DNA of 55,579 nt from the NCBI GenBank assembly GCA_910578935.1, contig CAJTSM010000019.1, forward strand, positions 1-55,579, read 5' to 3'. Positions 40,977-49,403 of this stretch are shown here, in pieces. The notes beneath the pieces are model-generated. The model did not search any database. It saw only the letters and a list, made by a program, of their open reading frames with translations, and was not told the origin of the DNA. This stretch comes from an uncultured Oscillibacter sp. GTDB taxonomy: Bacteria > Bacillota > Clostridia > Oscillospirales > Oscillospiraceae. Position 1 is the stretch's first letter, and each line of letters begins with the position of its first letter. The position numbers and the translations under genes are program-made.

Positions 40977-41633
40977 TCAGGCATGTTTTGCGATTTCCAC
41001 CAGCTGCCGGGCAACTTCGGTGATCTTATCGAACTCGCCGTTTTCGATCCAAGTTTTGTTGGCCAGATTGCCGCCTACGCCGGCGCCTACTACGCCGGCT
41101 TTCAGGAAGTCGGCAAAATTCTTTTCGCTGATGCCGCCCACAGCCAGAAGTTTGATATGGCTGAGAGGCGCCCGGACAGCTTTTACATAGCCCGTGCCCA
41201 GTTCCGCGGCGGGAAAGAGCTTGACGAAGCCCGCCCCGGCCTCGTGGGCCGTCTCGATCTCCGTGGGAGTCATCGCTCCAGGCATGGATACCATGCCCAG
41301 CTCTACCGTGCGGCGGATAACATTTACATCCACATTGGGGGCGATGATATAGCTGCCGCCGGCCTTGGCCGTCAGTTCCACCTGCCGGATATTCAGTACG
41401 GTGCCCGCGCCCACGAGCATTTTTCCGCCGTACGTTTCCGCCAGGGCTGCGATACAGGCGGCAGTGGTTTCGTCGCTGGAAGGGTCTTTGGCGTTGAACG
41501 GAACCTCCATCAGCCGGATGCCGCCGTTATAGAGCGCCTCCGCCACCTTCATGCACTGGGCGGTTTCCACGCCCCGCACAATGGCGATCACCTTTTCTTC
41601 CAAAACTCTCTGCATGATTTCCTGCTGTGTCAT
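40977..41633 (-). CDS. eda: KDPG/KDPGal-type aldolase
   Basis: Cleaves 2-keto-3-deoxy-6-phospho-gluconate or -galactonate to pyruvate and glyceraldehyde-3-phosphate. ATG at 41633 with GAGGAGG upstream gives 218 residues. MEVPFNA near 42-48, VGAGTVLNIRQVELTAKAG near 75-93, and the Schiff-base lysine in AGFVKLFPA near 137 fit the class I aldolase family; AVGGI follows. It is first gene of the aldolase-kinase unit and divergent from iclR. Gluconate versus galactonate stereochemistry cannot be settled from sequence. Confidence 0.9.
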   Translation of the reverse strand: MTQQEIMQRVLEEKVIAIVRGVETAQCMKVAEALYNGGIRLMEVPFNAKDPSSDETTAACIAALAETYGGKMLVGAGTVLNIRQVELTAKAGGSYIIAPNVDVNVIRRTVELGMVSMPGAMTPTEIETAHEAGAGFVKLFPAAELGTGYVKAVRAPLSHIKLLAVGGISEKNFADFLKAGVVGAGVGGNLANKTWIENGEFDKITEVARQLVEIAKHA

Positions 41634-41798
41634 AATACCCTCCTCTTCATCATTCAAAAAGTATCGTTATAGCCGCCGCAGGCGAAAGAAATCTAAAAGA
41701 AGTCTAGCGTTGCGGGCCTCATATGCGGCCTTCCAAAGGCATGTGAGCTTTTTCGCTGCGCTGGCTATAATACCGGATTGAGAATGTCGCTGCCTGGA

Positions 41799-41863
41799 TT
41801 TGAAAGGACAATTTCAAAAATAACAAAAAATAGGTTGCCAAAGACCGGTTGTTCATGTTATCT
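41799..41863. promoter_or_regulatory. iclR promoter and upstream KdgR-like operator
   Basis: TTTGAAA-GGACAA-TTTCAAA (41799-41818) is a perfect 7-6-7 inverted repeat. Directly downstream TTGCCA (41835-41840), 17-bp spacer and TTATCT (41858-41863) form the likely iclR promoter. The repeat is also upstream of the divergent aldolase gene and resembles IclR/KdgR operators (TGAAA...TTTCA). Confidence 0.68.
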
Positions 41864-41901
41864 TGTAAGAAAGAATTTCATATTGCGGAAAAGGTGATTC
41901 T

Positions 41902-42678
41902 ATGACTGAGAAAAAGCACCCGGTTCAATCCATCGACAGGGTTTTGGATATTCTGGAAGCGTTGTCCTCCGTTCCCCAGGGTATGAGCCTTTCCGATCTG
42001 GCGGAAGCCACGCATCTTCATGTCAGCACAGCCCACCGCCTAGTGATGGCGCTGGCCGACCGGGGCTATGCGCGCAAAGACGGTAACAGCGGCAAGTACC
42101 GCCTGACCTTGCGGTTGTTTGAGGTTTCCCGGCGGGTTTCCACAGTGCTAGACCTGCTGCCGGTTTCCGAGCGCTACCTGGAAGAACTTGCGAATTTCTC
42201 CCGGGAAGCTGTGCACCTGGTGGAACGCAACGGCAGCGAAGTGGTCTATCTTTACAAATTTGAGCCTTTCCAGCACTTAGTTAATATGGGCACCTATGTG
42301 GGCCGCTACAACCCTATGTACTGCACCGGTGTGGGCAAGAGCATACTGGCCTATTTACCCCCTCAGGAGGTGGAAGATATTTGGAACGCCACAGATATCC
42401 AGGCGTTCACACCAGCCACCATCGTCCGTTTGGAAGATATGTACCGGGAGCTGGAGCAGATCCGCCGGAGGGGATTCGCCTATGACAATGAAGAACATGA
42501 ATACGGCATCCGTTGTATCGCCGCCCCTGTTTTCAATTGGGAGAGCCAGCCGATCGGCGCAGTCAGCGTTTCTGCCCCGTCGGTCCGGCTGACGGATGAA
42601 GCGGTAGAGCGGCTGGCTCCCCGTCTCTTATCCGTCTCCGATGAAATCAGCCGTTTATTGGGCCGAAAGCCCAGCTGA
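41902..42678 (+). CDS. IclR family transcriptional regulator (KdgR-like)
   Basis: 258 residues: an N-terminal winged helix (about 5-68; SIDRVLDILEALSSVPQGMS, LHVSTAHRLVMALADRGYA) and the IclR effector domain with GRYNPMYCTGVGKSILAYLP near 134-153 and EHEYGIRCIAAPVFN near 198-212. IclR/KdgR proteins respond to sugar-acid intermediates such as KDG. It is divergent from the KDG kinase/aldolase genes with an inverted repeat in between, so it probably regulates them and possibly dgoD. Confidence 0.92.
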   Translation: MTEKKHPVQSIDRVLDILEALSSVPQGMSLSDLAEATHLHVSTAHRLVMALADRGYARKDGNSGKYRLTLRLFEVSRRVSTVLDLLPVSERYLEELANFSREAVHLVERNGSEVVYLYKFEPFQHLVNMGTYVGRYNPMYCTGVGKSILAYLPPQEVEDIWNATDIQAFTPATIVRLEDMYRELEQIRRRGFAYDNEEHEYGIRCIAAPVFNWESQPIGAVSVSAPSVRLTDEAVERLAPRLLSVSDEISRLLGRKPS

Positions 42679-42686
42679 ATTACGAT

Positions 42687-42739
42687 CCGCCGCCCTGAAG
42701 CTGAGGTTTGCCTCCGCCCAGGGCGGCGGGGCGTTTTTT
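42687..42739 (+). terminator. iclR terminator
   Basis: Stem CCGCCGCCCTG / CAGGGCGGCGG with a 21-base loop, then GGCGTTTTTT. It lies between the convergent iclR and dehydratase genes. Confidence 0.82.
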
Positions 42740-42752
42740 CTATTTTTCAGAC

Positions 42753-44444
42753 TTAAAGATCCTTCAGCTTCTCCAGCTGCATCACGGCGCCCTTGGCGCC
42801 GGAAGCGGCCAGCTTGCAATACAGGCTCAGCCAGCCCCGCTTGAACTTCGGCTCAGGGCGCTTCCACTCCGCTTTCCGGCGAGCCAATTCCCCATCGTCG
42901 ACCAGCAGCTCCAAAGAACGCTTTTCCACATCGATGACAATGCGGTCCCCGTCGTGGACCAGGGCGATGGGACCGCCCTCGGCGGCCTCGGGAGAAATGT
43001 GACCTACGAAACAGCCGTTGTTAGTGCCGGAGAACCGGCCGTCGGTGATCAGGGCCGTGGACAGGGCCAGGCCCCGGCCATAGAGGTATTTCATAGCTTT
43101 GAACATCTCCCGCATGCCGGGACCGCCCTTGGGACCCTCATAACGGATAACCACCACGTGGCCCTCCCGGACTTTGCCCGCCAGGATGGCCTCCTCGGCA
43201 GCCTCCTCGGAGTCAAAGCAGATAGCCTCGCCCTCAAAGTGGTGGAGGCTCTTGTCGAAGGCGCCGGGTTTGGTGATGCCGGTGTCCGGGGCCAGGTTGC
43301 CCCGCAGCACCGCCACGCCGCCGGTATAGCCGAAGGGGTCCTCCAGGGAGCGGACCACATTCCGGGTGGCGGGATAGAGATAGCGGTGGGAGGCGATGTT
43401 TTCCGCCACGGTGTGGGCAGTGACGGTCATTTGGGCGGTGTCAATGTGATCCTTCAGCTCTTCCATCAGCCTGGAGACGCCGCCGTCCTTATAGAAGTCA
43501 ATGACGTTGTATTTAGAGGCAGGATTCATCTTGGCGATTTGAGGAGTGACGTCGGAAAGCTTGTCAAACTCGTCCAGTACGTCAATGTCCAGCTCCGCTT
43601 CGTGAGCGATGGCGGTGAGGTGCATGACGGCGTTGGTGGAGCCGCTCATAGCCAGGCAGACCTTGATGGCGTTGCGGATGGAACCGTTGGTGATGACCTT
43701 CCGGGAGGTGACGCCCTTTTCCAGCAGTTCCATAATTTTGACGCCGGTTTCTTCCGCGATGGCCAGGCGGCGGGCAGAGGCGGCGGGCACCAGACCGCCG
43801 TCAGGCAGAGTCATGCCCAGAGCCTCCGACAGGGCGCACATGGTGTTGGCGGTGCCCAGATAAGAGCAGGAACCGCAGCCTGGGCAGGCGGTATCTTCCA
43901 AGGAGCAGTATTCCTCCTCGGTAATTTTCCCGGCGCTGAGCATGCCGTAGGCTTCCGTGCTGGAAGTCTGGTCGGATTCCCGGCCGTCGAAGACCTTGCC
44001 GCCCTCCATAGGGCCGCCGGGGAGGAGAATGCAGGGGATATCCAGCCGGGCGGCGGCCATCAGCATGCCGGGGACGATCTTGTCGCAGGAGCCCAGCAGC
44101 ACAATGGCGTCAAAGAGGTTGATCTGAGCCATGGATTCCACGGAATTGGCGATTAGTTCCCGGGAGGGAAGGATGAAATGCATTCCGTCGTGTCCCTGGC
44201 CCATTCCGTCGCAGCCGCCGATGACGCCAAATTCCACCGGCGTGCCGCCGGCGCGGTAGATCCCGTCTTTCACCCGCTGCGCCACCTGGCGGAGATTAAA
44301 GTGGCCGGGGACGCACTCGCTCCAGGCATTGGCAATGCCGATGATCGGGCGCTTTAAGTCGTCGGTGGTGAAGCCCATGGATTTGTAAGTAGCACGGTAA
44401 TACTGGTTGCCCAGACCTTGCAGAATCTTTGTACTGCGTTCCAT
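42753..44444 (-). CDS. IlvD/Edd family dehydratase, probably acting on a sugar acid
   Basis: A 563-residue iron-sulfur dehydratase. Cluster cysteines are seen in GGCDGMGQGHDG (Cys78), GSCDK (Cys120) and CPGCGSC (Cys187, Cys190, Cys193). The overall length and ILPSRELIANS context resemble IlvD. However, CDGMGQGHDG replaces the usual CDGIAMGHEGM-like motif and SCSYLGTANTM replaces SCAGMFTANTM. With TRAP transporter, galactonate dehydratase, KDG kinase and aldolase nearby and no ilv genes, a role as aldonate dehydratase (arabonate, xylonate or gluconate type) is more likely than dihydroxy-acid dehydratase, but automatic annotation as ilvD would not be surprising. Confidence 0.85.
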   Translation of the reverse strand: MERSTKILQGLGNQYYRATYKSMGFTTDDLKRPIIGIANAWSECVPGHFNLRQVAQRVKDGIYRAGGTPVEFGVIGGCDGMGQGHDGMHFILPSRELIANSVESMAQINLFDAIVLLGSCDKIVPGMLMAAARLDIPCILLPGGPMEGGKVFDGRESDQTSSTEAYGMLSAGKITEEEYCSLEDTACPGCGSCSYLGTANTMCALSEALGMTLPDGGLVPAASARRLAIAEETGVKIMELLEKGVTSRKVITNGSIRNAIKVCLAMSGSTNAVMHLTAIAHEAELDIDVLDEFDKLSDVTPQIAKMNPASKYNVIDFYKDGGVSRLMEELKDHIDTAQMTVTAHTVAENIASHRYLYPATRNVVRSLEDPFGYTGGVAVLRGNLAPDTGITKPGAFDKSLHHFEGEAICFDSEEAAEEAILAGKVREGHVVVIRYEGPKGGPGMREMFKAMKYLYGRGLALSTALITDGRFSGTNNGCFVGHISPEAAEGGPIALVHDGDRIVIDVEKRSLELLVDDGELARRKAEWKRPEPKFKRGWLSLYCKLAASGAKGAVMQLEKLKDL

Positions 44445-44456
44445 GCGATCTCTCCT

Positions 44457-44933
44457 TTACGATTTTGGATTTTCGCCCTCCAGCCCCTGGGCCAGCTCCT
44501 GAATCAGGGGCAGCAGCTCCGAGAGCCGGGTGCTGAGGACTTTCGCAGTTTCGGCAGCCATGCCGATGGTGATGGCGTCTTTTTCCAGCATGATTTTCAT
44601 AATGCCGATGGAATCTCCCTGGTCAAAGGACAGGTTTTGGATGGCATTGAGGGGGACGCTTTCAAACCGGGTGCGCCAAAAGGAGCGGGACTGCCCCATC
44701 AGAATGCGCCGGTCTGTGAGAGCATAAGCGAAATTGCGCTGGTGGGCGGACATACTGTGGAAGCGGTGCAGGCCGACAAAGGTTAAAAAGGCGGTTTCGC
44801 CAGGCTCCAGCCGCCTCTCCACAATTTGGAAGTTTTTCAGCCCCCAGCTTCGGCCGAAGCCCCGGCCAAAACCGTTATCGCAGCTGTACTGATACATTTC
44901 CCCGGCGGTTTTCAGCCGAATGGGCAGCTCCAT
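44457..44933 (-). CDS. PH-like domain protein in the TRAP/dehydratase unit
   Basis: 158 residues with a beta-rich core (GETAFLTFVGLHRF, FAYALTDRRILMGQ, VPLNAIQNLSF) that resembles bacterial PH/YokE-like domains, notably the ALTDRRIL strand. A C-terminal amphipathic helix follows (LSTRLSELLPLIQELAQ). No enzyme motif. It lies 12 bp upstream of the dehydratase and 72 bp downstream of dctP. Its role in a catabolic operon is unclear. Confidence 0.7.
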   Translation of the reverse strand: MELPIRLKTAGEMYQYSCDNGFGRGFGRSWGLKNFQIVERRLEPGETAFLTFVGLHRFHSMSAHQRNFAYALTDRRILMGQSRSFWRTRFESVPLNAIQNLSFDQGDSIGIMKIMLEKDAITIGMAAETAKVLSTRLSELLPLIQELAQGLEGENPKS

Positions 44934-45005
44934 AACACGCGCCTCCTTGTCAGATTACCTCACTGGCCCGGCGATTTTCCGGGCCAGTGACAGGGGTGGG
45001 GAAAA

Positions 45006-46127
45006 TCAACCGGCGTAATTGGCCTTGGCCTGGTTCAGCAGGTCCATGATCTCGGAGCCGGTTTCCTGGGCGATCATATCCTGAATGTGAGCGGTCTTGT
45101 CCAGGAAGGCCTGCTTGGCTTCGTCGGTCAGATAGGTGACCTCAATGCCGTAGTCGTCGATGCAGGACTGGAGATTCTCGGCGGCAGCCTCACGGTTGAC
45201 GCGCTTCTCCTCCTCACCGAAAGCGGCAGCGGCCTTGCGGACGATATCCTGGGTTTCCTGGTCATAGGTGTCCCAAATCTGCTTGGACATATCGAACAGG
45301 AAGGGGCTGTAAATGTGGTTGGACATGGTGATATAGTCCTGAACCTCCTGGAACTGATAGGAGTACAGGTTGGCAATGGGGTTCTCCTCGCCGTCCACGG
45401 TGCCCTGCTCCAGGGCGGTGTACAGCTCGTTGGAGGACATGGGAGTGGCCGCGGCGCCCAGGGAGTTCCACAGTTCCTGATGGAACTTGTTCTCCATGGT
45501 GCGGATCTTCAGGCCCGCCACGTCGTCCACAGTGGCCACGGCGCGCTTGGAGTTGGTCAGTTCACGGAAGCCGTTTTCGTTCCAGGCCAGGTTGATAATG
45601 CCCTTGGACTCCAGCTTGGCGTTGAGGTAGTCGCCCACCTCGGAAGCCATGATGGCGTCGGCCTCGGCCTCGTCATTGAACAGGAAGGGAATGTCAAAGA
45701 TACCGAGTTCGGGGACATAGCCCACCAGGGGAGCGGTGGAGGTGTTGTTGATCTCCAGCTGCCCGGCAACCACCATCTCGGTGGCGGTGGTGTCGTCACC
45801 CAGCTGGCCGCCGGAATAGACCTCAACGCCGATCCGGCCGTTGGAGTCGTTTTCCACCATAGGAGCGAAGGTGGTCAGCTGGGCCTTGACGCCGGGAGAG
45901 GTTTCACCGGCGCCGTTGGAAACCTTGATGACAATCTCATTGGTTTTTCCCTGGGTTTCAGCGGAGCTGCCGTAGGCGCCCACAGTGGTGCCGGCAGTGT
46001 CGCCGCCGGTGGAAGCGCCGGCAGAGTCATTGCCGGCGGCCGGGGCCTGCGTGGCGGCCAGGCCGCAGCCGGCCAGGGAGGCCGCCATGCAGAGGCACAG
46101 GATCAGTGCAAGAAAACGCTTTTTCAT
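45006..46127 (-). CDS. dctP: TRAP transporter substrate-binding lipoprotein DctP
   Basis: 373 residues. A signal peptide with lipobox LAGC (Cys21) is followed by a Thr/Ala/Gly-rich linker. The binding domain has AVATVDDVAGLKIRTMENKF near 195-214, PMSSNELYTALEQGTVDGEE near 232-251 and IYSPFLFDMSKQIWD, all typical of the DctP family, which binds carboxylates through a conserved Arg. The substrate here is probably an aldonate. It is the third gene of dctQ-dctM-dctP. Confidence 0.94.
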   Translation of the reverse strand: MKKRFLALILCLCMAASLAGCGLAATQAPAAGNDSAGASTGGDTAGTTVGAYGSSAETQGKTNEIVIKVSNGAGETSPGVKAQLTTFAPMVENDSNGRIGVEVYSGGQLGDDTTATEMVVAGQLEINNTSTAPLVGYVPELGIFDIPFLFNDEAEADAIMASEVGDYLNAKLESKGIINLAWNENGFRELTNSKRAVATVDDVAGLKIRTMENKFHQELWNSLGAAATPMSSNELYTALEQGTVDGEENPIANLYSYQFQEVQDYITMSNHIYSPFLFDMSKQIWDTYDQETQDIVRKAAAAFGEEEKRVNREAAAENLQSCIDDYGIEVTYLTDEAKQAFLDKTAHIQDMIAQETGSEIMDLLNQAKANYAG

Positions 46128-46197
46128 GTTATATCCTCCTAAGATATGTATCTAATGAACGGCAGACGCCGGTTCATCCAACAGGGGGGAATCCGAA

Positions 46198-47487
46198 TCA
46201 GCCCAGCGCGTTGGGCACGAAGAGGATCAGCTCGGGGAAGAAGGTGATGATCATCAGCACCAGATACATCACGCCGACGAAGGGCAAAGAGGCTTTTACC
46301 AGATCTGCCAGCTTTACCTTGCCGATGGACACGCCGCAGTACAGCACGTTGCCCACGGGAGGCGTCGCCAGGCCGATGCAGAGGTTGGCTACCATGACCA
46401 CGCCGAAGTACACCGGGTCCAGGCCGAAGTTCTTGGCGATGGGCAGCAGGATCGGGGTGAGGATCATGATGGCGGGGCCGGAGTCCATAACGCAGCCCAC
46501 CAGGATCAGCATGACGTTGACCATGATCATAAAGGTGACAGGGCTGTTGGTGATGGAGGTAATGGCCTTGGCCAACAGCTGGGGAATGGCGCAGGTGGTG
46601 ACCATGTAAGCCGCCAGAGAGGCGGAGCCCACAACAAACATCATGATAGCGGTGGACTTCATGGCGTTGACCATCAGCTCGGGCCACTCACGGAACTTGA
46701 ACTCACGGTAGATCAGGCCGGAGACGATCAGGGCATAGAGAACGGCCAGGGCGGCGGTTTCTGTGGCGGTAGCGATGCCGGTGGTGATGCAGAGGATGAT
46801 GAACACGGGCAGGCAGATCGCCAGGATGGCATCCTTAGTGGCCTTACAGATTCCGGCCAGGCTGGTCTTGGGCCCCACCGGGTAGTCTCTCTTCCGGACA
46901 TGGAAGAACCAGGCGATCATCAATCCGATGCCGATGAGAACACCGGGCACAATGCCGCCCAGGAACAGGGCGGACACGGAAACCTCCGCGCACACGCCGT
47001 AGAAAATCATCTGCGTGGAAGGGGGAATAATGGGGCCAATGCAGCCGGCGGAGCAGACGATGCCGGTGGACTTGCCCCGGTCATAGCCGGCGCCGGTCAT
47101 GATGGGCAGAAGCATGGAGCCCACAGCGGTGGTGTCCGCCACGGCGGAACCGGAGACGCCCGCGAAAATCATGGACGCCAGGATGCCCACGTAGCCCAGG
47201 CCGCCCTTGAACCGGCCCAGAACGGAGTAGGCGAAGTCCACAATCCGCTTGGAAATGCCGCCGCGGGTCATGATCTCACCAGCGATCATGAAGAAGGGAA
47301 TCGCCAGCAGGGGCACGCTGTCGCAGCCGTTGACAAACTTCTGGGCCAGTGCGAATACGGACCAGGAGGCGGGACGGCTCATGGCCTGGGTCAGCATCAT
47401 GAAAAAGCCGGTGCCCACCAGGGAGAAGGCGATGGGCGCGCCAATCAGAACCAGTCCGAACAGCGCAATTAAAAATACCGCTAACAT
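46198..47487 (-). CDS. dctM: TRAP transporter large permease DctM
   Basis: 429 residues with about 12 hydrophobic helices and the DctM hallmarks: LLAIPFFMIAGEIMTRGGIS near 56-75, VAPLT-like SGSAVADTTAVGSMLLPIM near 106-124, and CIGPIIPPSTQMIFYG near 142-157. It forms the Na+-driven channel for the substrate delivered by DctP. It starts 2 bp after dctQ. Confidence 0.95.
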   Translation of the reverse strand: MLAVFLIALFGLVLIGAPIAFSLVGTGFFMMLTQAMSRPASWSVFALAQKFVNGCDSVPLLAIPFFMIAGEIMTRGGISKRIVDFAYSVLGRFKGGLGYVGILASMIFAGVSGSAVADTTAVGSMLLPIMTGAGYDRGKSTGIVCSAGCIGPIIPPSTQMIFYGVCAEVSVSALFLGGIVPGVLIGIGLMIAWFFHVRKRDYPVGPKTSLAGICKATKDAILAICLPVFIILCITTGIATATETAALAVLYALIVSGLIYREFKFREWPELMVNAMKSTAIMMFVVGSASLAAYMVTTCAIPQLLAKAITSITNSPVTFMIMVNVMLILVGCVMDSGPAIMILTPILLPIAKNFGLDPVYFGVVMVANLCIGLATPPVGNVLYCGVSIGKVKLADLVKASLPFVGVMYLVLMIITFFPELILFVPNALG

Positions 47488-47489
47488 GC

Positions 47490-48002
47490 TTACTCCTCCT
47501 CCTTATGGTTTAATTCGTCGTCCGTGGCCTTGGATACGCGGACGAGTTTGATGAGGGTTTGGATGAACATGTACCCAAAGCCGATCGGCGCGCAGAGATA
47601 CACGGCGCCCTTGGGAATCTCCAGCGCGGAGGTCAGCATGGGCCAGGTGCCCTGGACCAGTTCCACGCCGCCGATAAACAAAGTGCCCAGCATCACCAGA
47701 ACGATCAGCAGCGCGCCGATCTCCACAATCTTGCGGGGGATGCCGGTGAGCTTTTCCACGATGAAATCCATGCGCATATGCTCGCCGTGGAGCCCTGCGT
47801 CGTTGGCCAGGATGGCCCCCAGGAACGTGACCCAGATGAAGAGGAAGCGGCAGGCCTCCTCAGACCAGCTCAGTCCGGAGTTGAACACTTTGCGCAGAAT
47901 GACATTCATGATGACCAGAACGGTCATGACCGTGCCAAAGAGGATTAGCGCGACCTTGATAAACTTCATGATGCCGTCGTTGAGTTTTTTCAATGCGCTC
48001 AT
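47490..48002 (-). CDS. dctQ: TRAP transporter small permease DctQ
   Basis: 170 residues with four hydrophobic helices and the DctQ features NVILRKVFNSGLSWSEEACR near 31-50 and WVTFLGAILANDAGLHGEHM near 54-73. It scaffolds DctM. First gene of the TRAP set; 81 bp separate it from the upstream DUF4340 gene and no clear promoter is visible there. Confidence 0.94.
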   Translation of the reverse strand: MSALKKLNDGIMKFIKVALILFGTVMTVLVIMNVILRKVFNSGLSWSEEACRFLFIWVTFLGAILANDAGLHGEHMRMDFIVEKLTGIPRKIVEIGALLIVLVMLGTLFIGGVELVQGTWPMLTSALEIPKGAVYLCAPIGFGYMFIQTLIKLVRVSKATDDELNHKEEE

Positions 48003-48083
48003 TTTACGTCTCAGTCCTTTCTTCCAATTGATTCAGATGCGCGGCAGATTTGTCCATCCATCACCGTCCTTTCCGCCTTTATT

Positions 48084-49403
48084 TCAATCAGCCGCATCCA
48101 GCAGGGCGCTGACAGCGGCAAGATCGCACCAGACAGCCGTCTGCCCGTTAATTTCCACAGCGCATCTCCGCCCGTCCAGGCGGCGGAAGACCAGAGAGAT
48201 GGATTCTTCCGCTACGCTGGAGGAGATATGAAGCCGCAGCAACTCGGGCCCGGCGGAATCCTCACAGGGCCCGCCGATGGAAATATGGTTCAGCGCCGGG
48301 AATAGGGTGTTCAGGAAAACGGCGGCGTCCCAAGGGGACCCGTCCCGGATGACGCGCAGCTCTCCGGCGCTGTTTTTGATCTCATACGTATGGGGGCCCA
48401 GGGTCAGCGTTTTGATGTCGTTGACGTTCAGCCGCAGCAGGACCCGGCCCATGATTTCCTCAGCCTCCGCATCCATGAAAGACAGACTGGCGGCAGGAAC
48501 CAACAGCGCCGTGGCGCTGCCCTCCGCCATCACTGGAATGGCGTCTCCCTCGCGGGGGCCGACCAGGACCGTGGCGGAAGTCCCATCCCGAAAGCCCAGG
48601 CGGAAGAAATCGCTCTCCTCCGTCAAGCCGTAATCTGCGCCGGGGGTTCCCTCCAATACGCGGAAGCCCTCCAGCTGCCGCAGCGGCGTCAGCAGGGCGT
48701 TTTTCACCGGTTCAGCCCCCAGCAGCAGATGCCAGGGTTCCTCCAGAGAGAAATAGGCTGTGCCTCCGATGGAGCCGGCTTGGCGAAGGCGGTAGGCCGA
48801 AGCCCCGTCTCGGCCGATCTCGATTTCCATTAAGTCCGCCAGTCCGTCCCCCTCCAGAGAGGGGAACAAGCTGAGGTCCAGAAAGTGGTCCGTATGCTCC
48901 AGGAAGAGTTCGGCGTAAGAGCTTGCCATAATGAATACCCGGTCGTCTCCGGCGAGACAGGCGTAAAATCCCTCTCCGCCGGGAACCGTATTTCCCAGCA
49001 GGAACATGGTGCCGCCCTGGGCGGCGTCTTGAATCAAGACCGTGGCCTGTGGCTTGGTCAGGCCGTATTGTCCGTCCGATGCCTGTGCGCCTTCCACCAT
49101 CCGGAGGAGGGGCAGATAGCAGATGCGCTGGAAAAACTGCGCAATTTCCCTTTCGTCCCCCGGGACAGGGGAATCCGACAGAGCTTTGTAAGTCCCGTTG
49201 GACTGGACCAGTATAATGCTGCTTTCGTCGTTTTCCACGCTGACTGCTTGCAGGGCCTCGGCTGAGGGGTAGTTGGTGAAGTAATAACCGTTTTTTGCCG
49301 TTTCCGGCGGTTTCCGGTCTGCCCAAAGCAGCGCCAGGAACACAACGGCACAGGCCGCCAGGGCGACACTCAGCAAGACCAGCTTTTTTTCCGTCGCTCT
49401 CAT
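48084..49403 (-). CDS. DUF4340 domain protein of a Gld-like ABC system
   Basis: 439 residues with an N-terminal membrane helix (about 8-27) and an extracytoplasmic beta-rich domain containing repeated two-layer units (YFSLEEPWHLLLGAEPVKNA, and FRLGFRDGTSATVLVG). This matches DUF4340 proteins that accompany GldG-type auxiliary subunits. Overlaps the GldG-like gene by 4 bp. No catalytic motif. Confidence 0.85.
   Translation of the reverse strand: MRATEKKLVLLSVALAACAVVFLALLWADRKPPETAKNGYYFTNYPSAEALQAVSVENDESSIILVQSNGTYKALSDSPVPGDEREIAQFFQRICYLPLLRMVEGAQASDGQYGLTKPQATVLIQDAAQGGTMFLLGNTVPGGEGFYACLAGDDRVFIMASSYAELFLEHTDHFLDLSLFPSLEGDGLADLMEIEIGRDGASAYRLRQAGSIGGTAYFSLEEPWHLLLGAEPVKNALLTPLRQLEGFRVLEGTPGADYGLTEESDFFRLGFRDGTSATVLVGPREGDAIPVMAEGSATALLVPAASLSFMDAEAEEIMGRVLLRLNVNDIKTLTLGPHTYEIKNSAGELRVIRDGSPWDAAVFLNTLFPALNHISIGGPCEDSAGPELLRLHISSSVAEESISLVFRRLDGRRCAVEINGQTAVWCDLAAVSALLDAAD

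Noticed and set aside
42753..44444. Assigning this gene as the ilvD of branched-chain amino acid synthesis
   Set aside because: No ilvB, ilvC or ilvE is nearby, motifs differ from canonical IlvD, and the neighbours are sugar-acid genes; kept as IlvD/Edd family only.
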